The notes under the pieces: generated by a model
The model's database searches: none
The model's input: the letters and a program-made list of their open reading frames with translations, nothing else
Told to the model about the DNA's origin: nothing
Program-made: the position numbers and the translations under genes
Shown: one piece after another, positions 53,801 through 64,000 of the stretch
Numbering within the stretch: the stretch's first letter is position 1
Layout of the letters: each line of letters starts with the position of its first letter
Source of the DNA: Cheilinus undulatus
Taxonomy: Eukaryota; Chordata; Actinopteri; Labriformes; Labridae
Reading direction: 5' to 3'
Assembly (NCBI RefSeq): GCF_018320785.1
Contig: NC_054873.1
Coordinates: 35,129,196-35,193,195, forward strand
DNA length: 64,000 bases

Positions 53801-56800
53801 TGCCAACAAAGTTTTCCTTTTCCCCGATTGCTTTAATTGTGAAAAAGACTAAAAAACAGGAAATGTGGTGTTTTCAGTAGCAGCTTGACACACCTCGGCA
53901 AAAGAGGAGTAAAACTTAAAGCTACACATTCAGTTCTAAAGAAGTAAACACAGAAAAACTTATAAAAAACATTTTTCTGTGATCTTATGGTCAGAAATGG
54001 CTTAGTATGCCATCAAAGGTTTGTTTTAGTGGAAAATATGCATTTAAATGCACTATCTCTTTCAATCTTGTAATACCATGATATGATACCATAACTGCAA
54101 ACCTTTTGTTCACCCTCTGTAGGTATTATTATGGTTGGAGTGATATTTGGCTCCAAACGAGTTGGGATCAACCCAGACAACGTGGCCACACCCATGGCAG
54201 CCAGCTTTGGGGACCTCATCACTCTGGCCCTGCTCGCCTGCATTAGTCAGTGGTTCTTCTCCTTCATAGGTAAACACAGATGAGGAGTTTAAAATTCACT
54301 TAAAGTACTTGACATTCTGGAACTCACATAAACATAAATATCTGTGATCTAAGCTAAATTTGTTAATCATAACATTTTTCCTGACAGAAACGTATGCCTA
54401 TGTGCTGTACCTGGTGGATCTGTTAGTGTTGTGCCTGATTCCTCTTTGGGTGATCATCGCCTCCAAACATTCAGCCAGTCTCATCCTCCTCCGAACAGGC
54501 TGGGAACCAATCATTACAGCTATGATCATCAGCAGGTACTCGCTCACATCTGACAAAAACAACCCAAGATCCAAGCAGGATACTGTATGAGTGGAAATCT
54601 TAATCAGTTGGTGATGCTCAGTCTTGTGTCTGACATGTCAACATTTTTACTAACAGCTAGGAAGCTGCCTTTTTTATTCAAAATAATTGCGTGCACCAGA
54701 CGGTTCACTTCATCAATCTGAAACGCTATTTTAGAATGCATTTCTTGCTTTCATTTTTCTAGTATAGGAGGCCTTATTCTGGACAAGACTGTGTCTGATC
54801 CAAACCTGGCGGGAATCATAATTTATGCTCCCATCATAAATGGTAAGTCCTCCTCTTTTGAGAAATTATTTATTGGGCTGCATTTCACAAAACCACAAAT
54901 CATGAAATTCTGAACAAGAGCTTAAGTTTCATCTTGTACTATCACTGCTAGCATTAATACATTTTTTTCACAATAAAAATGTACCTAAAGGTCATAAGAC
55001 ACTAAACAGATTTGAAGAAAATGTTGTACTTTAGTCTAAAGATGAAGCCACATGTTGCTGCAATGGCAGAAATAACAAGAACTAGAACCAACCTGGCCAT
55101 TATAAGCCTCCATGGAAAGTGAAAATACACATTAGCCAAGAAGAAAGCTGAGGTGTTTTTGTGGTGCAGATTCCACAAGCTGTTGCTGACCATGAAGACC
55201 TTATGACCTTCACCTTTGACCTTCAAAATTCAATCAGTTCATCAGGGAATCAGGGAAATGAATACCCAAATACTGGATTTGACACAAATAAACAAACAAA
55301 CACAAAACATAAACAAAATCCATCCCAAGCAACAAATTTTATTTTTGGTTTTAAAGTGTTTCATAATTATTTATCTTATTTAACTTGACACACCAGATAA
55401 ACTGTTCCATAGAGTCACTGCTTGGATAAATTTCACATTGATTTGGGAAACCTCGCAGACATTCTGGAAGGGCAGGACTAAAAATTCTAAGCAGGTGATT
55501 GGATTTCCACATTGTCACATTCATCGTGGGCCAATCAGAGCAACAAGACAAAATAAGATAGTAGAGGTGCACAGCTTTAGAACTAACCTGAGCTTTACAG
55601 ACTAGCACTATTGTAGCGTTTGAACAGCGAAGCTTGTCAGTGGCAAAAATTCATGCCATCAAAAGATGTACAAAAATGTTTTCTCTGCTAAGATAAGCTT
55701 TATGTGTGGCTCTTTGCTTTAGTTTTAGTAAAAAAAAATGTGGTCAAGATCTGATTAAACTGCTGCGTTTCTACAGCTACATCTAAGCTAATCACCACCG
55801 TGGCAGTAGCCATTGATAGAAACAGTGCAACGTTTTGGGTTATGGCAAGCTCTGTGTTTGAATGGCTGTAGATTAAGAAACACCAGTAGAAATACTGTTG
55901 GGTTGAGTTTTGAGCATCAAATAATTAAAAAGATGATTTACAAGGTGTTTTTTAAACCCTTAAGTAATGAGGGAGAATGACAGAAGATCTCAAAGGGGAG
56001 AGGATTATAGTGGTCAAATGTCAGACTGTTAATGTGTTTCTTATGATTCACGCTAGCAATCACTCTGTTGTAGTCTGCTCAGCTATAAACAGATAATTCA
56101 CACAATCACCAGTCAATTAATGATGTTTTAAAAGTTGAGAATCAACTCATTTAACATGGTTAAAATATATACATATATAAGGTCAGATGATGGGGTAGTT
56201 TAATCATTTTTATATGCCAGTCCCTATTCTGAAATGTAATTTTTTTTGTATAACTCACTAACTATTGGATTTGGTCTCTGAATAACCATTAAAGCACATG
56301 GTTTTCATAATTTAAGCTTTGAAATGACAAATTACCCGATCACATTTTCGCCCAGAAAGGAGCGGGACCAGCATCATTTGGGCAAAGTACCTTGATGGGT
56401 TGAATAACTGCATACAGTACAACTCTACCCTGCCCGTAACAATTGCAAACTCATGCTGAAATACATCAGCAGAAGAGCAAAAACATCTTATTCATCATGA
56501 CAACTTTTCAGTGTGGCTCTTTGCTCTCATTTTGATCAAGAAATGTGGTCCGGTTCTGATAAAACTGCCCTATACAGCAGCTACGTCCAAGCCAACCACT
56601 ACAGTGGGGGCAACTATTGCTATCAGTACAGCGCCTGTACCGCTTCATTCTCCTCAAATGACTCTGTTTACTTGGCACAACGCTGTAGATTAGCTTTGCA
56701 AGATGGCTTTGCCTGATGGCAGTCTCACAAATCCATCTGCTTTGCAAGGTCATCTGACCTTGCAAAGCAGATGGATACGCCCATTTCCTTGTTTCTCACT

Positions 56801-58406
56801 GGCAAATCCATCTTGCAAAGCTCCCACCTGAACCGTTTGGGCCTGGTTAGAAAGTGACAGGACCAATCAGTGACGAGGGGCAGAACTTTCAGGCGTGGCA
56901 GAGTCGTGACGCAAGCAAGCAGCAACAAGAGGCCGGTGCCTTTATGGCAGAAGACATTAGCGTGGATGCTGCTAAAGCGCCAGTTTTTTAGAACTTGATG
57001 ACATTTCTTTATTAAAAGAAAAACAAAGAACAGCAGTGAGTTGTTTTCTTTTCAAGAACGACAAAAGTCGTGCACTGACATGTCTATAGTCGCCATGGTT
57101 CACGTTATGTAGTTCTATATGGAGTTTATTCCTCGGTAGCCGCGCATGCGAACCTCGGTAGCGGCGACAACGTCATGTGTTTTGTTGCTCTGATTGGCCC
57201 ATAAAGATGTGACAGACAGAGCGTTCATCCAATCACCCTCTGAGGTTTTGTTTAAAGTGTCTGCCCTTTCCCAAATGCTGTATATCAAAGATTTTCCAGA
57301 TGGATGTTTAAACCAAATCCATCTGATGTGTCAGGTTAAAGGTCATCCAAATCCACATTTTTACGATTTGGTAATCATTCATAACTACGGTATAGTCTTG
57401 TAGTAGTAGTCCTCTTGTATTTGTGTTTAAATGTAAAATTTTGAACTGAGTGCTACAGTTAAAAGACAAAACTTTATCATATTTTTTAAAGATAACTTTT
57501 CAAAATTCTTTTTGTGTTTGTTAGATGTGTTATATGCTTCAGTGAGTCAAAGTGAAAAATAATAAACAAGCCTGTTGACCAGTTGACCACTAAGGGTTAA
57601 AGGTGCAGACATTAAAGGCATTCTCTCTGTGGATTAGGCCAGAGGTAAGGTTGGGTCTCAGTCCTACACCTCGCCATGGCTCTGAAAATAAAAGCAAATC
57701 ACTGTTGATTTATTTCTTGGTCTGCAAAGACTCTATTTTCTGTACTGTGTGAGAGTATAAAACACATAAAGCCCCTCTTCTTTTCTTTCTTTTAAAGGTA
57801 TTGGAGGAAACCTGGTCTCTATACAGTCTAGTCGTATCTCTACCAGTTTGCACTTGAATTACCCTCCTAGAGAGATTCCTGAAGACCGTCAGGGTTGTTA
57901 CAACCCCTGTCGAACCTTCTTCGGAAGAGGTAAAACTCAGACAGACATAAACTTTGTATAAAGGCTGAACAAACGCACAAATCAATCATCCTGATTGGTC
58001 ATGTTTAGGAGCAAACCATCGATCTGCTCAGGTTCTGCTCTTCTTGGTCATACCTGGCCAGCTGGTCTTCATACATGCAGTCCACCTGATTAAAGGAGGC
58101 CACACTCTGCCCAGTCCGCTCTTCACTGTTATCTTTCTGGCTGCCTCTGTAATCCAGGTGAGACTAAAGAGTGACAGCTTTTACTCAGCACATTTCCATC
58201 ACTGTTAATCTCTGCTGTGTGTCTCTCAGGTGTCATCTCTGCTGTGTATTGCTGACTGCATGGTCCACTGTCTGTGGCGGAGAGGTAAAGACCCAGACAG
58301 TTACTCCATACCGTACCTCACGGCTCTGGGAGACCTGCTGGGCACTGCTCTCCTGGCTCTGTCCTTCCTCATCCTATGGTGTGCCGGTGACTCAGGCAGT
58401 GTGTAG
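45141..58406 (+). CDS. slc41a2: SLC41A2 magnesium transporter (MgtE-like)
   Basis: Ten exons join in frame to 513 residues: 45141-45524, 48211-48318, 51472-51543, 51628-51772, 54123-54269, 54388-54535, 54763-54842, 57798-57929, 58009-58157, 58230-58406. The two ATGs at 45141/45144 follow GGCACC, a good start context. After a hydrophilic N-terminus of about 105 residues, rich in His and Ser, come the two repeated SLC41/MgtE membrane domains. The first carries [40 protein letters not shown] and [20 protein letters not shown]. The second carries [20 protein letters not shown] and [16 protein letters not shown], then [20 protein letters not shown]. The family moves Mg2+ and other divalent cations across the plasma membrane. 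Human SLC41A2 has about 573 residues; the difference is the shorter N-terminus here. SLC41A1 is similar, but divergence from washc4 supports A2. Confidence 0.93.
45700..45996. repeat. Terminal fragment of a DNA-transposon repeat
   Basis: The right part ends in ATCATATTGTGCATCCCT, the reversed AGGGATGCACAATAT terminus common to fish hAT-like MITEs. Nested CCAATATCTATTCTGATAT and AGCCAACATATTGG words precede it. No left terminus was found. Confidence 0.55.
46677..46702. repeat. (TAAA)n microsatellite
   Basis: Five to six units of AATA/TAAA in an slc41a2 intron. Confidence 0.85.
46950..47640. repeat. AGCT/TAGCTA-rich repeat family B, copy 2
   Basis: The copy is in the first long slc41a2 intron. 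It shares with 4670-5190 the order AATGTAGCTAAGTWAGCTTT, the AGCT-dense block of about 350 bases, GTAAGCAGACT, TTTAATCCAA and a GTCTGTGAGAG tail. This copy has a longer AGCT block. Confidence 0.75.
47650..48020 (+). repeat. Repeat family C, copy 1, with (TTTTG)n run
   Basis: CTCATTTTGTCTTGTCGCTC, then ATGAATGTGATGCTTTTCCAATCA, then TATCTGGTGTATAAGGTTA correspond in order to the reverse complement of 55375-55600. A TTTTG pentamer run at 47848-47887 interrupts it. It is non-coding, in an slc41a2 intron. Confidence 0.68.
48182..48203 (+). repeat. slc41a2: 22-T homopolymer in the slc41a2 exon-2 polypyrimidine tract
   Basis: Twenty-two consecutive T bases are followed by CTGCCAG and the exon at 48211. 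The homopolymer is the polypyrimidine tract of this 3' splice site. Confidence 0.9.
48870..50350 (+). mobile_element. Tc1/mariner-like element with long terminal repeats, decayed
   Basis: The left arm (GCAATGATTTTCAGATTTCATAAACC, then AACATATCAGATGTTGAAACTG) is matched in reverse on the right (AACATCTGACTTGTTGTTTATG, then TTTGCAAATCATTGTATTG). The plus strand between carries a decayed transposase. Landmarks are CCATGTCCTGTGGACTAAAGAGG near 49661, CACCATACCACATCC-type sequence near 49900, and a C-terminal region near 50020-50150 ([20 protein letters not shown]). Stops and an A-rich replacement at about 49976-50004 break the frame. It is in the slc41a2 intron from 48319 to 51471. Confidence 0.75.
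52937..53479. mobile_element. hAT MITE with internal hairpin
   Basis: The ends are CAGGGGTGCCCAAACTTTTT and, reversed, CAGAGGTGTCCAAACTATGG. Flanks TACTTGAG (52929-52936) and TGCTTGAG (53480-53487) form an 8-bp duplication with one mismatch. GGGCCAC and GGCCC words sit just inside both ends, as in fish Charlie-like MITEs. It lies in the slc41a2 intron between 51773 and 54122. Confidence 0.9.
53240..53332. repeat. About 38-bp-arm inverted repeat inside the hAT MITE
   Basis: The arm at 53240-53279 starts GTTTTCTTATTGACAGA and ends GTTACCTT. It returns in reverse complement at 53295-53332 with about five differences and a 15-base loop (CCCGGATGAGCCCCC-like). Confidence 0.88.
55375..56752 (-). 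repeat. Repeat family C, copy 2 (inverted)
   Basis: One terminus is TAACTTGACACACCAGATAA at about 55382. The other is ATCCATCTGCTTTGCAAGGTCA, ending at 56752; the two are imperfect inverse complements. The left 230 bases are the reverse complement of 47650-48020. Internally, a segment of about 130 bases (TGTGGCTCTTTGCT... to ...CAGCTAC) at 55700-55830 recurs, diverged, at 56513-56640, so the copy is itself partly duplicated. It is non-coding, in the slc41a2 intron from 54843 to 57797. Confidence 0.55.
56731..56776. repeat. Perfect 22-bp-arm palindrome at a repeat junction
   Basis: Positions 56731-56752 and 56755-56776 are exact reverse complements of each other, separated by only two bases (TC). 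Each arm ends in AAGGTCA / TGACCTT and begins with ATCCATCTG / CAGATGGAT. The palindrome joins the family C copies on either side head to head. Confidence 0.95.
56755..57345 (+). repeat. Repeat family C, copy 3
   Basis: The left end TGACCTTGCAAAGCAGATGGAT and the right end ATCCATCTGATGTGTCAGGTTAAAGGTCA (57317-57345) are inverse complements with substitutions. TTGCTCTGATTGGCCCA near 57184 is shared with the other copies. It is more CG-rich than its surroundings at 57060-57180. No transposase is encoded. Confidence 0.65.
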
Positions 58407-59500
58407 TTTTAAAGAAAGAGACGATTTATGTGAGAACAAACCAAAGATAATGAAGATGATAAGAACATGGACAAAGACGCTGCATGTTTTTCAACAAGTT
58501 ATTCTCAGTATTTGTCATCATTTGTCATCATTACCAGCTAAAACTGCTTTTCCATTGACAAAACCCTGATCTTTTTGCCCAGTGATCTACTATTTAAACA
58601 TTTAAGTCTCCTCCAGCCCATCGTTTCCAGCATTTTCATCAAAGTCCAAAGACATAAAGATTGTTCAGGCCTCCTTTATCTCATCTTCTCTATATCCAGC
58701 CTGAAGCTCATTCTGCCTTTTCCCCCAGCCTGTGAAATGCCTGTCTTGAACAAGAGCTGAAATAACTGTAAGGCTGGCTTGGATGAGAAATCTCTGCAAC
58801 TGATTTCCACCAAATGTAAACTCCAACCATCCGGGCTATTTATTAGATGACTGGATGTTCTTTCTAGTTTTGTTTCAGTCAGGTGAACCCATCTCTATTG
58901 TGTGTAGGACTTAAATTTTCTAACTTTTTACCAATTAAATCAATATTTTTTCACCTTTAATGACATTATGCAGAAGTAACATACAGTCTTAACTTACATA
59001 GAAAGGGACTGCAATGTGTCTTAGGATTATTTTGTAAGGATCTCACAGACAGCCCGTCTTTGTATGGTTATGCCTGCAAATAATATGTAGGATACACGCC
59101 AGGATGTACAAACTGATTCATAGATTTAAGTGTCTGGTAAGCACATTTTTAATACAAAAATTAACACATTTTCAGTATCCGTATTAAGTCTATAGTTATC
59201 CAACAAACTTACTGGATTCCTATTAGCCTCTCATAACTGAGAATCATTCATTACTTAAACACACTTAATGTACATTATTTTTAAAGGGATGTCCATGAGT
59301 TTTTCCCAAAGGACAAAGAGAAAATGCATTCAATACATACATTTATTTACAATTTGCTTTGTGAATTTTATTCTATTCTTTGTGAAAGTTATTCTAGAAA
59401 GATACTGACTTTAGGTCTGCTTATGGATTCTGTATAATAAATATTGTTTGGAAGTAGGTCTTTGTATTAAAAATGCAAATTTTAAATAAAGCCTTCTCAC
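58407..59500 (+). other. slc41a2: slc41a2 3' UTR
   Basis: Non-coding sequence after the TAG at 58404-58406, ending with AATAAA words at about 59436 and 59485-59490, the latter followed by a T/C-rich stretch. No conserved element recognised. Confidence 0.6.
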
Positions 59501-59588
59501 AATCAGCTCCTTATATCTTTTCCATATTGTTATTGTCATATTATACCCGCATACTAGTAAAACTATTCAGATACACTTTTCTTACATG

Positions 59589-61316
59589 CACTGGGATGGA
59601 AAGTAACTAATAACATTTATTCAAATTACTGTAATTGAGTATTTTTGGTGAACTTGTACATTTTAAAATCAGTAATTTTATTTCAGTTAAGTATATTTTG
59701 GAGGAAGTTTTGTACATAACTACATTTTTTTTAAATCCATTTCTGAGTTAAAAAAACTAAAACTCAAAGTCAAAATGAGGAGGTTTTGTCACCGTCATGT
59801 CCAGTAGTTTGATCTCTATTACCCATGATGGTCAATAGCACACAGCAATAAAATGTTTTCTCATTACATCCAAAAACAGCTGCTGCATTTCAATTTATTA
59901 TGAATGTGTGTTGGTTGGAGATTCGTATTCTCAGTTATTATTGCACATTAGGAAAGATCACCTTTAACTATCAGACCCCTTCAGGTATCAAAGTAACCAC
60001 TCAGTGCTCAGTACTTTAAATAAACTTTTAATGAATTACTTTTCTCTTTTACATGCAGAGGTGAAAAGAGAAAAGGACTATCATGCTCAAGTAAATGTAC
60101 AGTTATTCTGGTTAAAATGTTCTAAAGTGAAAGTATTGCCATATAGATCTACTCAAGTAAAAGTAGAACATTTTATAGTTTTCTTTAAGTACTGACTAGC
60201 TACTGTGGCTCAGGTAATTTATCTAAATTTAGACTGAACTGCGGTAACCTTGTAAAGCAGAGGAATTTGCCAGACTCAATGCCTGTCGTCATCCCTGCAG
60301 TAGATGTATAATACAGTCTATCTGACAGGTTAAAACTGCAGCATATCCCACTGCAATTTTCAAATCACAGAAGTTGCAGTTTAATGTTTTGTTGTTTTTT
60401 TTCAGCAGATATGTTTTACAAATCATGCAAGCATTTAAGTCATCTTTTTAGAACAGACTGTAAGAAATCCTACCTTCTTTTATTCATTTTGAATGCATTT
60501 CTTATTAAAATCAGACTGATATAAGAAATTATAGTTCCCTTTAATGCAACAATTCATATAAAATTTGCAATACGAGTTCAAATAATTAAAATGTGATTTT
60601 GTTCTGACTTTAATATTGATGTTTGCACACTTGTTTGTCAGAGTTTTGTATTTTTTTTTCCATTATGATTACTTACAAGGCTGTGAGAAAAAACTAATCA
60701 GTCAGCTTGCTAATATGATAGATGCAACAGATGAATTAAAATCTCATTCATGTTGATTCCTGCATTATCTAATTTCATCCTAACATCTATGCCTAGCCTA
60801 CAGGAAACAGAAAATAGTTCATGTTTTATCTATCTAATATTGTGTTGGTTATAATGTAGAATGATTTATTACTCTTTTGCTCTTTGAAAAATACGTAAGA
60901 TGAGGAACTTAAAAAATAATACCATAATAAATTGTAATTGCAATACCAGGGGGGAAAAAAATCACAATTACATTATCTTCCCAGAACTTTCAGTCTTAGT
61001 AGCTACTGAGGAGTTGAAAAGTAAAATATGACCTCTCCTTATTAGCAATAACAACAGGAGATCACAGATCTACTAATAGTGTTCAGGTAAAGTCACACCT
61101 TTATCATAAAGTTAAAAACAACAACTGGTGTAAGATGTAATGGGAAACCATCGTCTCACTATGTGCTACTGTGTAGTTAACAGAAGAGGAAGAAGTTTAA
61201 GAGTATTAACTCAATAAAAAGTAAAAGATGTACTAAAAAAGGTCCCAAAAAACTGCTCAATTACAGTAATTTGAGTCAAATAAAAGAATTTAAAAATAGA
61301 ACTCTACTTTCCATCT
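59589..61316. repeat. Cluster of family A hAT-like repeats
   Basis: A short element from CACTGGGATGGAAAGTAACT (59589) to about 60047 is flanked by CTTACATG and TTTACATG. It abuts a longer copy starting CAGAGGTGAAAAGAG (60056) and ending near ACTTTCCATCTCTA (61316). The longer copy has the AAGTAAA-rich ends of 5662-6684. Its centre (60290-60990, with CAATTTTCAAATCACAG) resembles the MITE at 9609-10127, implying a nested insertion. Confidence 0.6.
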
Positions 61317-64000
61317 CTACACATGTAAATTTTAATCAAGTGACTGTATGTTTAAAATATACTCCAATGGATTCTTTCACACAGGCAAATCCAAAAGAGA
61401 TACTAGAGCACACGAGTCATGTCTTGCAATTTACTCAGATGCAGAGGACTTCGGTTTCAACTGCATCTTCATCACAGTCAAATGCTGCACACTGAAACCT
61501 TAGTCCTCTGTGCCTGATTAAATTACAAAAAGTGACTCATGTTCTCCAGTTCCTTCTTTGGATTTGCCTGTGAGAAAGAATTCATTGAAAGGTCTTTTTT
61601 ACTTCACAGGTCTTTCTCTGAGAGCACCAACCTCCACCTGAAAATGGGCTGAGGCACAAGAGACTCCTTCTTCATAACTTTACTTTTACATGAGTAAAAG
61701 TCTTCTTCTGTTTTGCTCCTCTGTTAAAGCATCACCATGAGACAATAATAGCAAGAAAAACAAGACGATGAACCACATTATTATAGTTAAAACATTTTTA
61801 TTCCATGAAAATATTAACCATTGGCACTTAATTTACTCTGAAAATCAACATTTAAAACCTTTTGAATCATGAAAATTAACAAAATCAGTCCAGAAACATT
61901 GGACCAAACCATGTAGAAACAAATGGTTCTGTTACAGCAGATGCTATGTTTCACCTTGACATTTACACCGCCTGCTGCATGTGGTCATCCATCACAGAAA
62001 ACAGGCATTAATTAATGTAACAGGTCTACAGAGAAATCAAAATGTTTATTTTCTATTTTCCAGCAGCATGAATGGGAATGTAGTGGAGACAAAAGACACA
62101 GACAAAACATCATGAAAAATCTTTTTCTCTCAAAAAATATTAAACTAAATTAAAAGAAATGCTGCACCAGTTATGAAACAACTGTAGTGTAGACTACATC
62201 TAAATCTTATCACTGTAACATGTCTAAATCCTGACATAGAGTGTAGTCTAATAGTTAACACATCTTAAGACTCTACCTAATGTGGTGCTACTCTTGAAGT
62301 GTAGGAAGCACATAAACTCAATTAATTTAGTCAAGTCAAACTTTTGGGAATAGCAAGAGGGCTGCCCTAGGTTGAATACTTTACTTGCTGCAATTGTTTT
62401 TTACTTACTTTAGTTTTTCCTTCACATTTTGTTCCTTTAAAGGCTAAGTAAACCTAGTGTGAATGAACTGAGAGGAGCTTGGTGCATCAGCTTTCTTTAA
62501 TCCTGTAATGACGGGCTCTGTATTTTTGTGAATCCTCATTTTACTGGAGTGTTTCTCTCATTCTTTAAGTAGCTCTAAATACATACTAAAACTCTGTGTG
62601 GGATTCTTATGTAAAGGGTTTATTTTGACACAGTCCCTTCTGTGTGCATGAACATTCAGCGCTGTGATTAACATTTAACATGTAGCAATTTGCTTTTGCA
62701 TCAGTCAGTACCTTTCTTAACAAGGCACAACATTAGAAAAATCTGCATTTTTACTAGATTTGGAACATTTAACTACATCCACAAAATAAGGTAAGAAATA
62801 GGAAAATGGAAAAAAATAATTATTAGTGGTTCTCCAACATGATACAGTGTAAATATCCCTAAAGAGCATATAGGCGACCCAGCCACAGATAATTAGTTTT
62901 AAAAGGAAACCATTTTTTTAGCATAAATACAGGCTTAGGTCAGTGTCAAGGTGCTTAAGCACAAACCTGCTGTAGCAGAACCACAGAGCACACATAGAGA
63001 GCTAAATTACACAACCATAAAAAAATAAACATTCTCCAAATTGAACAGCATAAAAGCAAGGCTGAGGGCTTGACAACAATTCATCCAAACAAGCCTCATT
63101 AGTTTCTGCATCAGTCAAGACTGCATTTCACTGAGATGCTGTGATTTCACACGGCATCAGTAAGTTTTTGTGGAAACAAACATGTATACTTTCATTAATA
63201 AGAAGATCTCACAACATACATGGACAGTGTGATGCCACATATTGAGCCTTACACAGAAGAAAACTCAAACTTAGAGCTGCAGTTATTCATCTACTAGAGA
63301 CTTCTTTGACAATCTTCTATTTAGTTTGACTAAAACACTAATCAACATTTTAACAATTCAAAGCCAAATTTACTAGTTTTCTGATACTCTCAGCGACCTA
63401 GTGAGTAAGCCGTGTAGTGGGAGATTTCATCTGGAGGCTCAAGAAGCAGAAGACTCACAATGAAAATCTTTCTACATAAGTGGTGCTGAACTTCTGTACA
63501 CTCTCTCTACAATCTGTGCACGGTCCCTTCAAACCTGACTTAAAGTGTCTGAATGTTTTATAAATCGAATTCCCATGTCTTCACTTTAGCCCAAACCTCT
63601 ACATTCTAGCTTTGATTTGTTTAGCTGCATATTTACATGCACTTCTGAGACATTTACTATAAACATTACAGAGCCGACAAGTAGCTTGTAAAGTACAACC
63701 CAGGAATTTAAGCCATCTTTGGTTTTGGAGGGTTTAACAAATTCTTTGTGGGGATAAAGACAAATATCAGCTTGGTGAAAGAGTGTGTGCACTCTTAATC
63801 TACTAAAGCTAGCACAAAACTGCCCCTCCTGGTATTGATGGTTAAAACTGACTGCTTTAAATAGCAGATGAATGGAGATAAAGCTGCAGATGATTTGAGT
63901 CAGGATGACTATGGTGTGCAGTTGTGTTTGGGAGTATAACAGCATGAGCAAAAAAATAAAGAAAACAGTAGTTCCAGTTGGACTGTTGCTCAACAATCTG
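61317..64000. other. AT-rich non-coding sequence; possible 3' UTR of a minus-strand neighbour
   Basis: No coding exon is recognisable on either strand. From about 61790 rightwards there is no identifiable transposon, unlike every other spacer of this size in the window. A minus-strand AATAAA (plus TTTATT) is at about 61797-61802. This fits the far end of a long 3' UTR from a gene entering from the right. In human the gene convergent with SLC41A2 is CHST11, which is the obvious candidate, but nothing in the sequence proves it. Confidence 0.35.

Overview
This window is nuclear DNA of a ray-finned (teleost) fish. The genes are split by many GT-AG introns, their products are clear orthologues of vertebrate proteins, and introns and spacers are full of Tc1/mariner and hAT elements typical of percomorph fish genomes. 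No species can be named from the sequence. There is no operon, plasmid, phage, CRISPR array or bacterial defence system here, and I see no clear undescribed biological system. The unusual material is mainly repeat architecture, a few strong hairpins and gene order.

Layout: (1) 2-631, minus strand: amino-terminal three quarters of lrrc10 (cardiac leucine-rich-repeat protein), running off the left edge. (2) 632-7560: spacer with repeat copies, a LINE reverse-transcriptase relic and a Tc1 end. (3) About 7560-18930, plus: cnot2, a CCR4-NOT deadenylase subunit; 14 coding exons, 523 residues. (4) 18930-22441: tail-to-tail spacer. (5) 22442-39996, minus: washc4 (SWIP), a WASH-complex subunit; 33 coding exons, 1171 residues. 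(6) 39997-45140: head-to-head spacer with two Tc1 remnants and a possible 5' non-coding exon. (7) 45141-58406, plus: slc41a2, an MgtE-like magnesium transporter; 10 coding exons, 513 residues. (8) 58407-64000: 3' UTR, a repeat cluster, then AT-rich non-coding DNA that may be the 3' UTR of a convergent neighbour.

The genes are functionally unrelated: mRNA decay and transcription (cnot2), endosomal actin (washc4), magnesium transport (slc41a2) and heart muscle (lrrc10). The lrrc10/cnot2 pair matches a human 12q15 neighbourhood, and the divergent washc4/slc41a2 pair matches human 12q23.3. The window therefore spans a join between two ancestral blocks, with aldh1l2, nopchap1 and appl2 absent from their mammalian positions. 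Exon coordinates were read by eye from splice signals, reading-frame continuity and remembered family sequence; individual boundaries may be off by a base, although the totals stay in frame.
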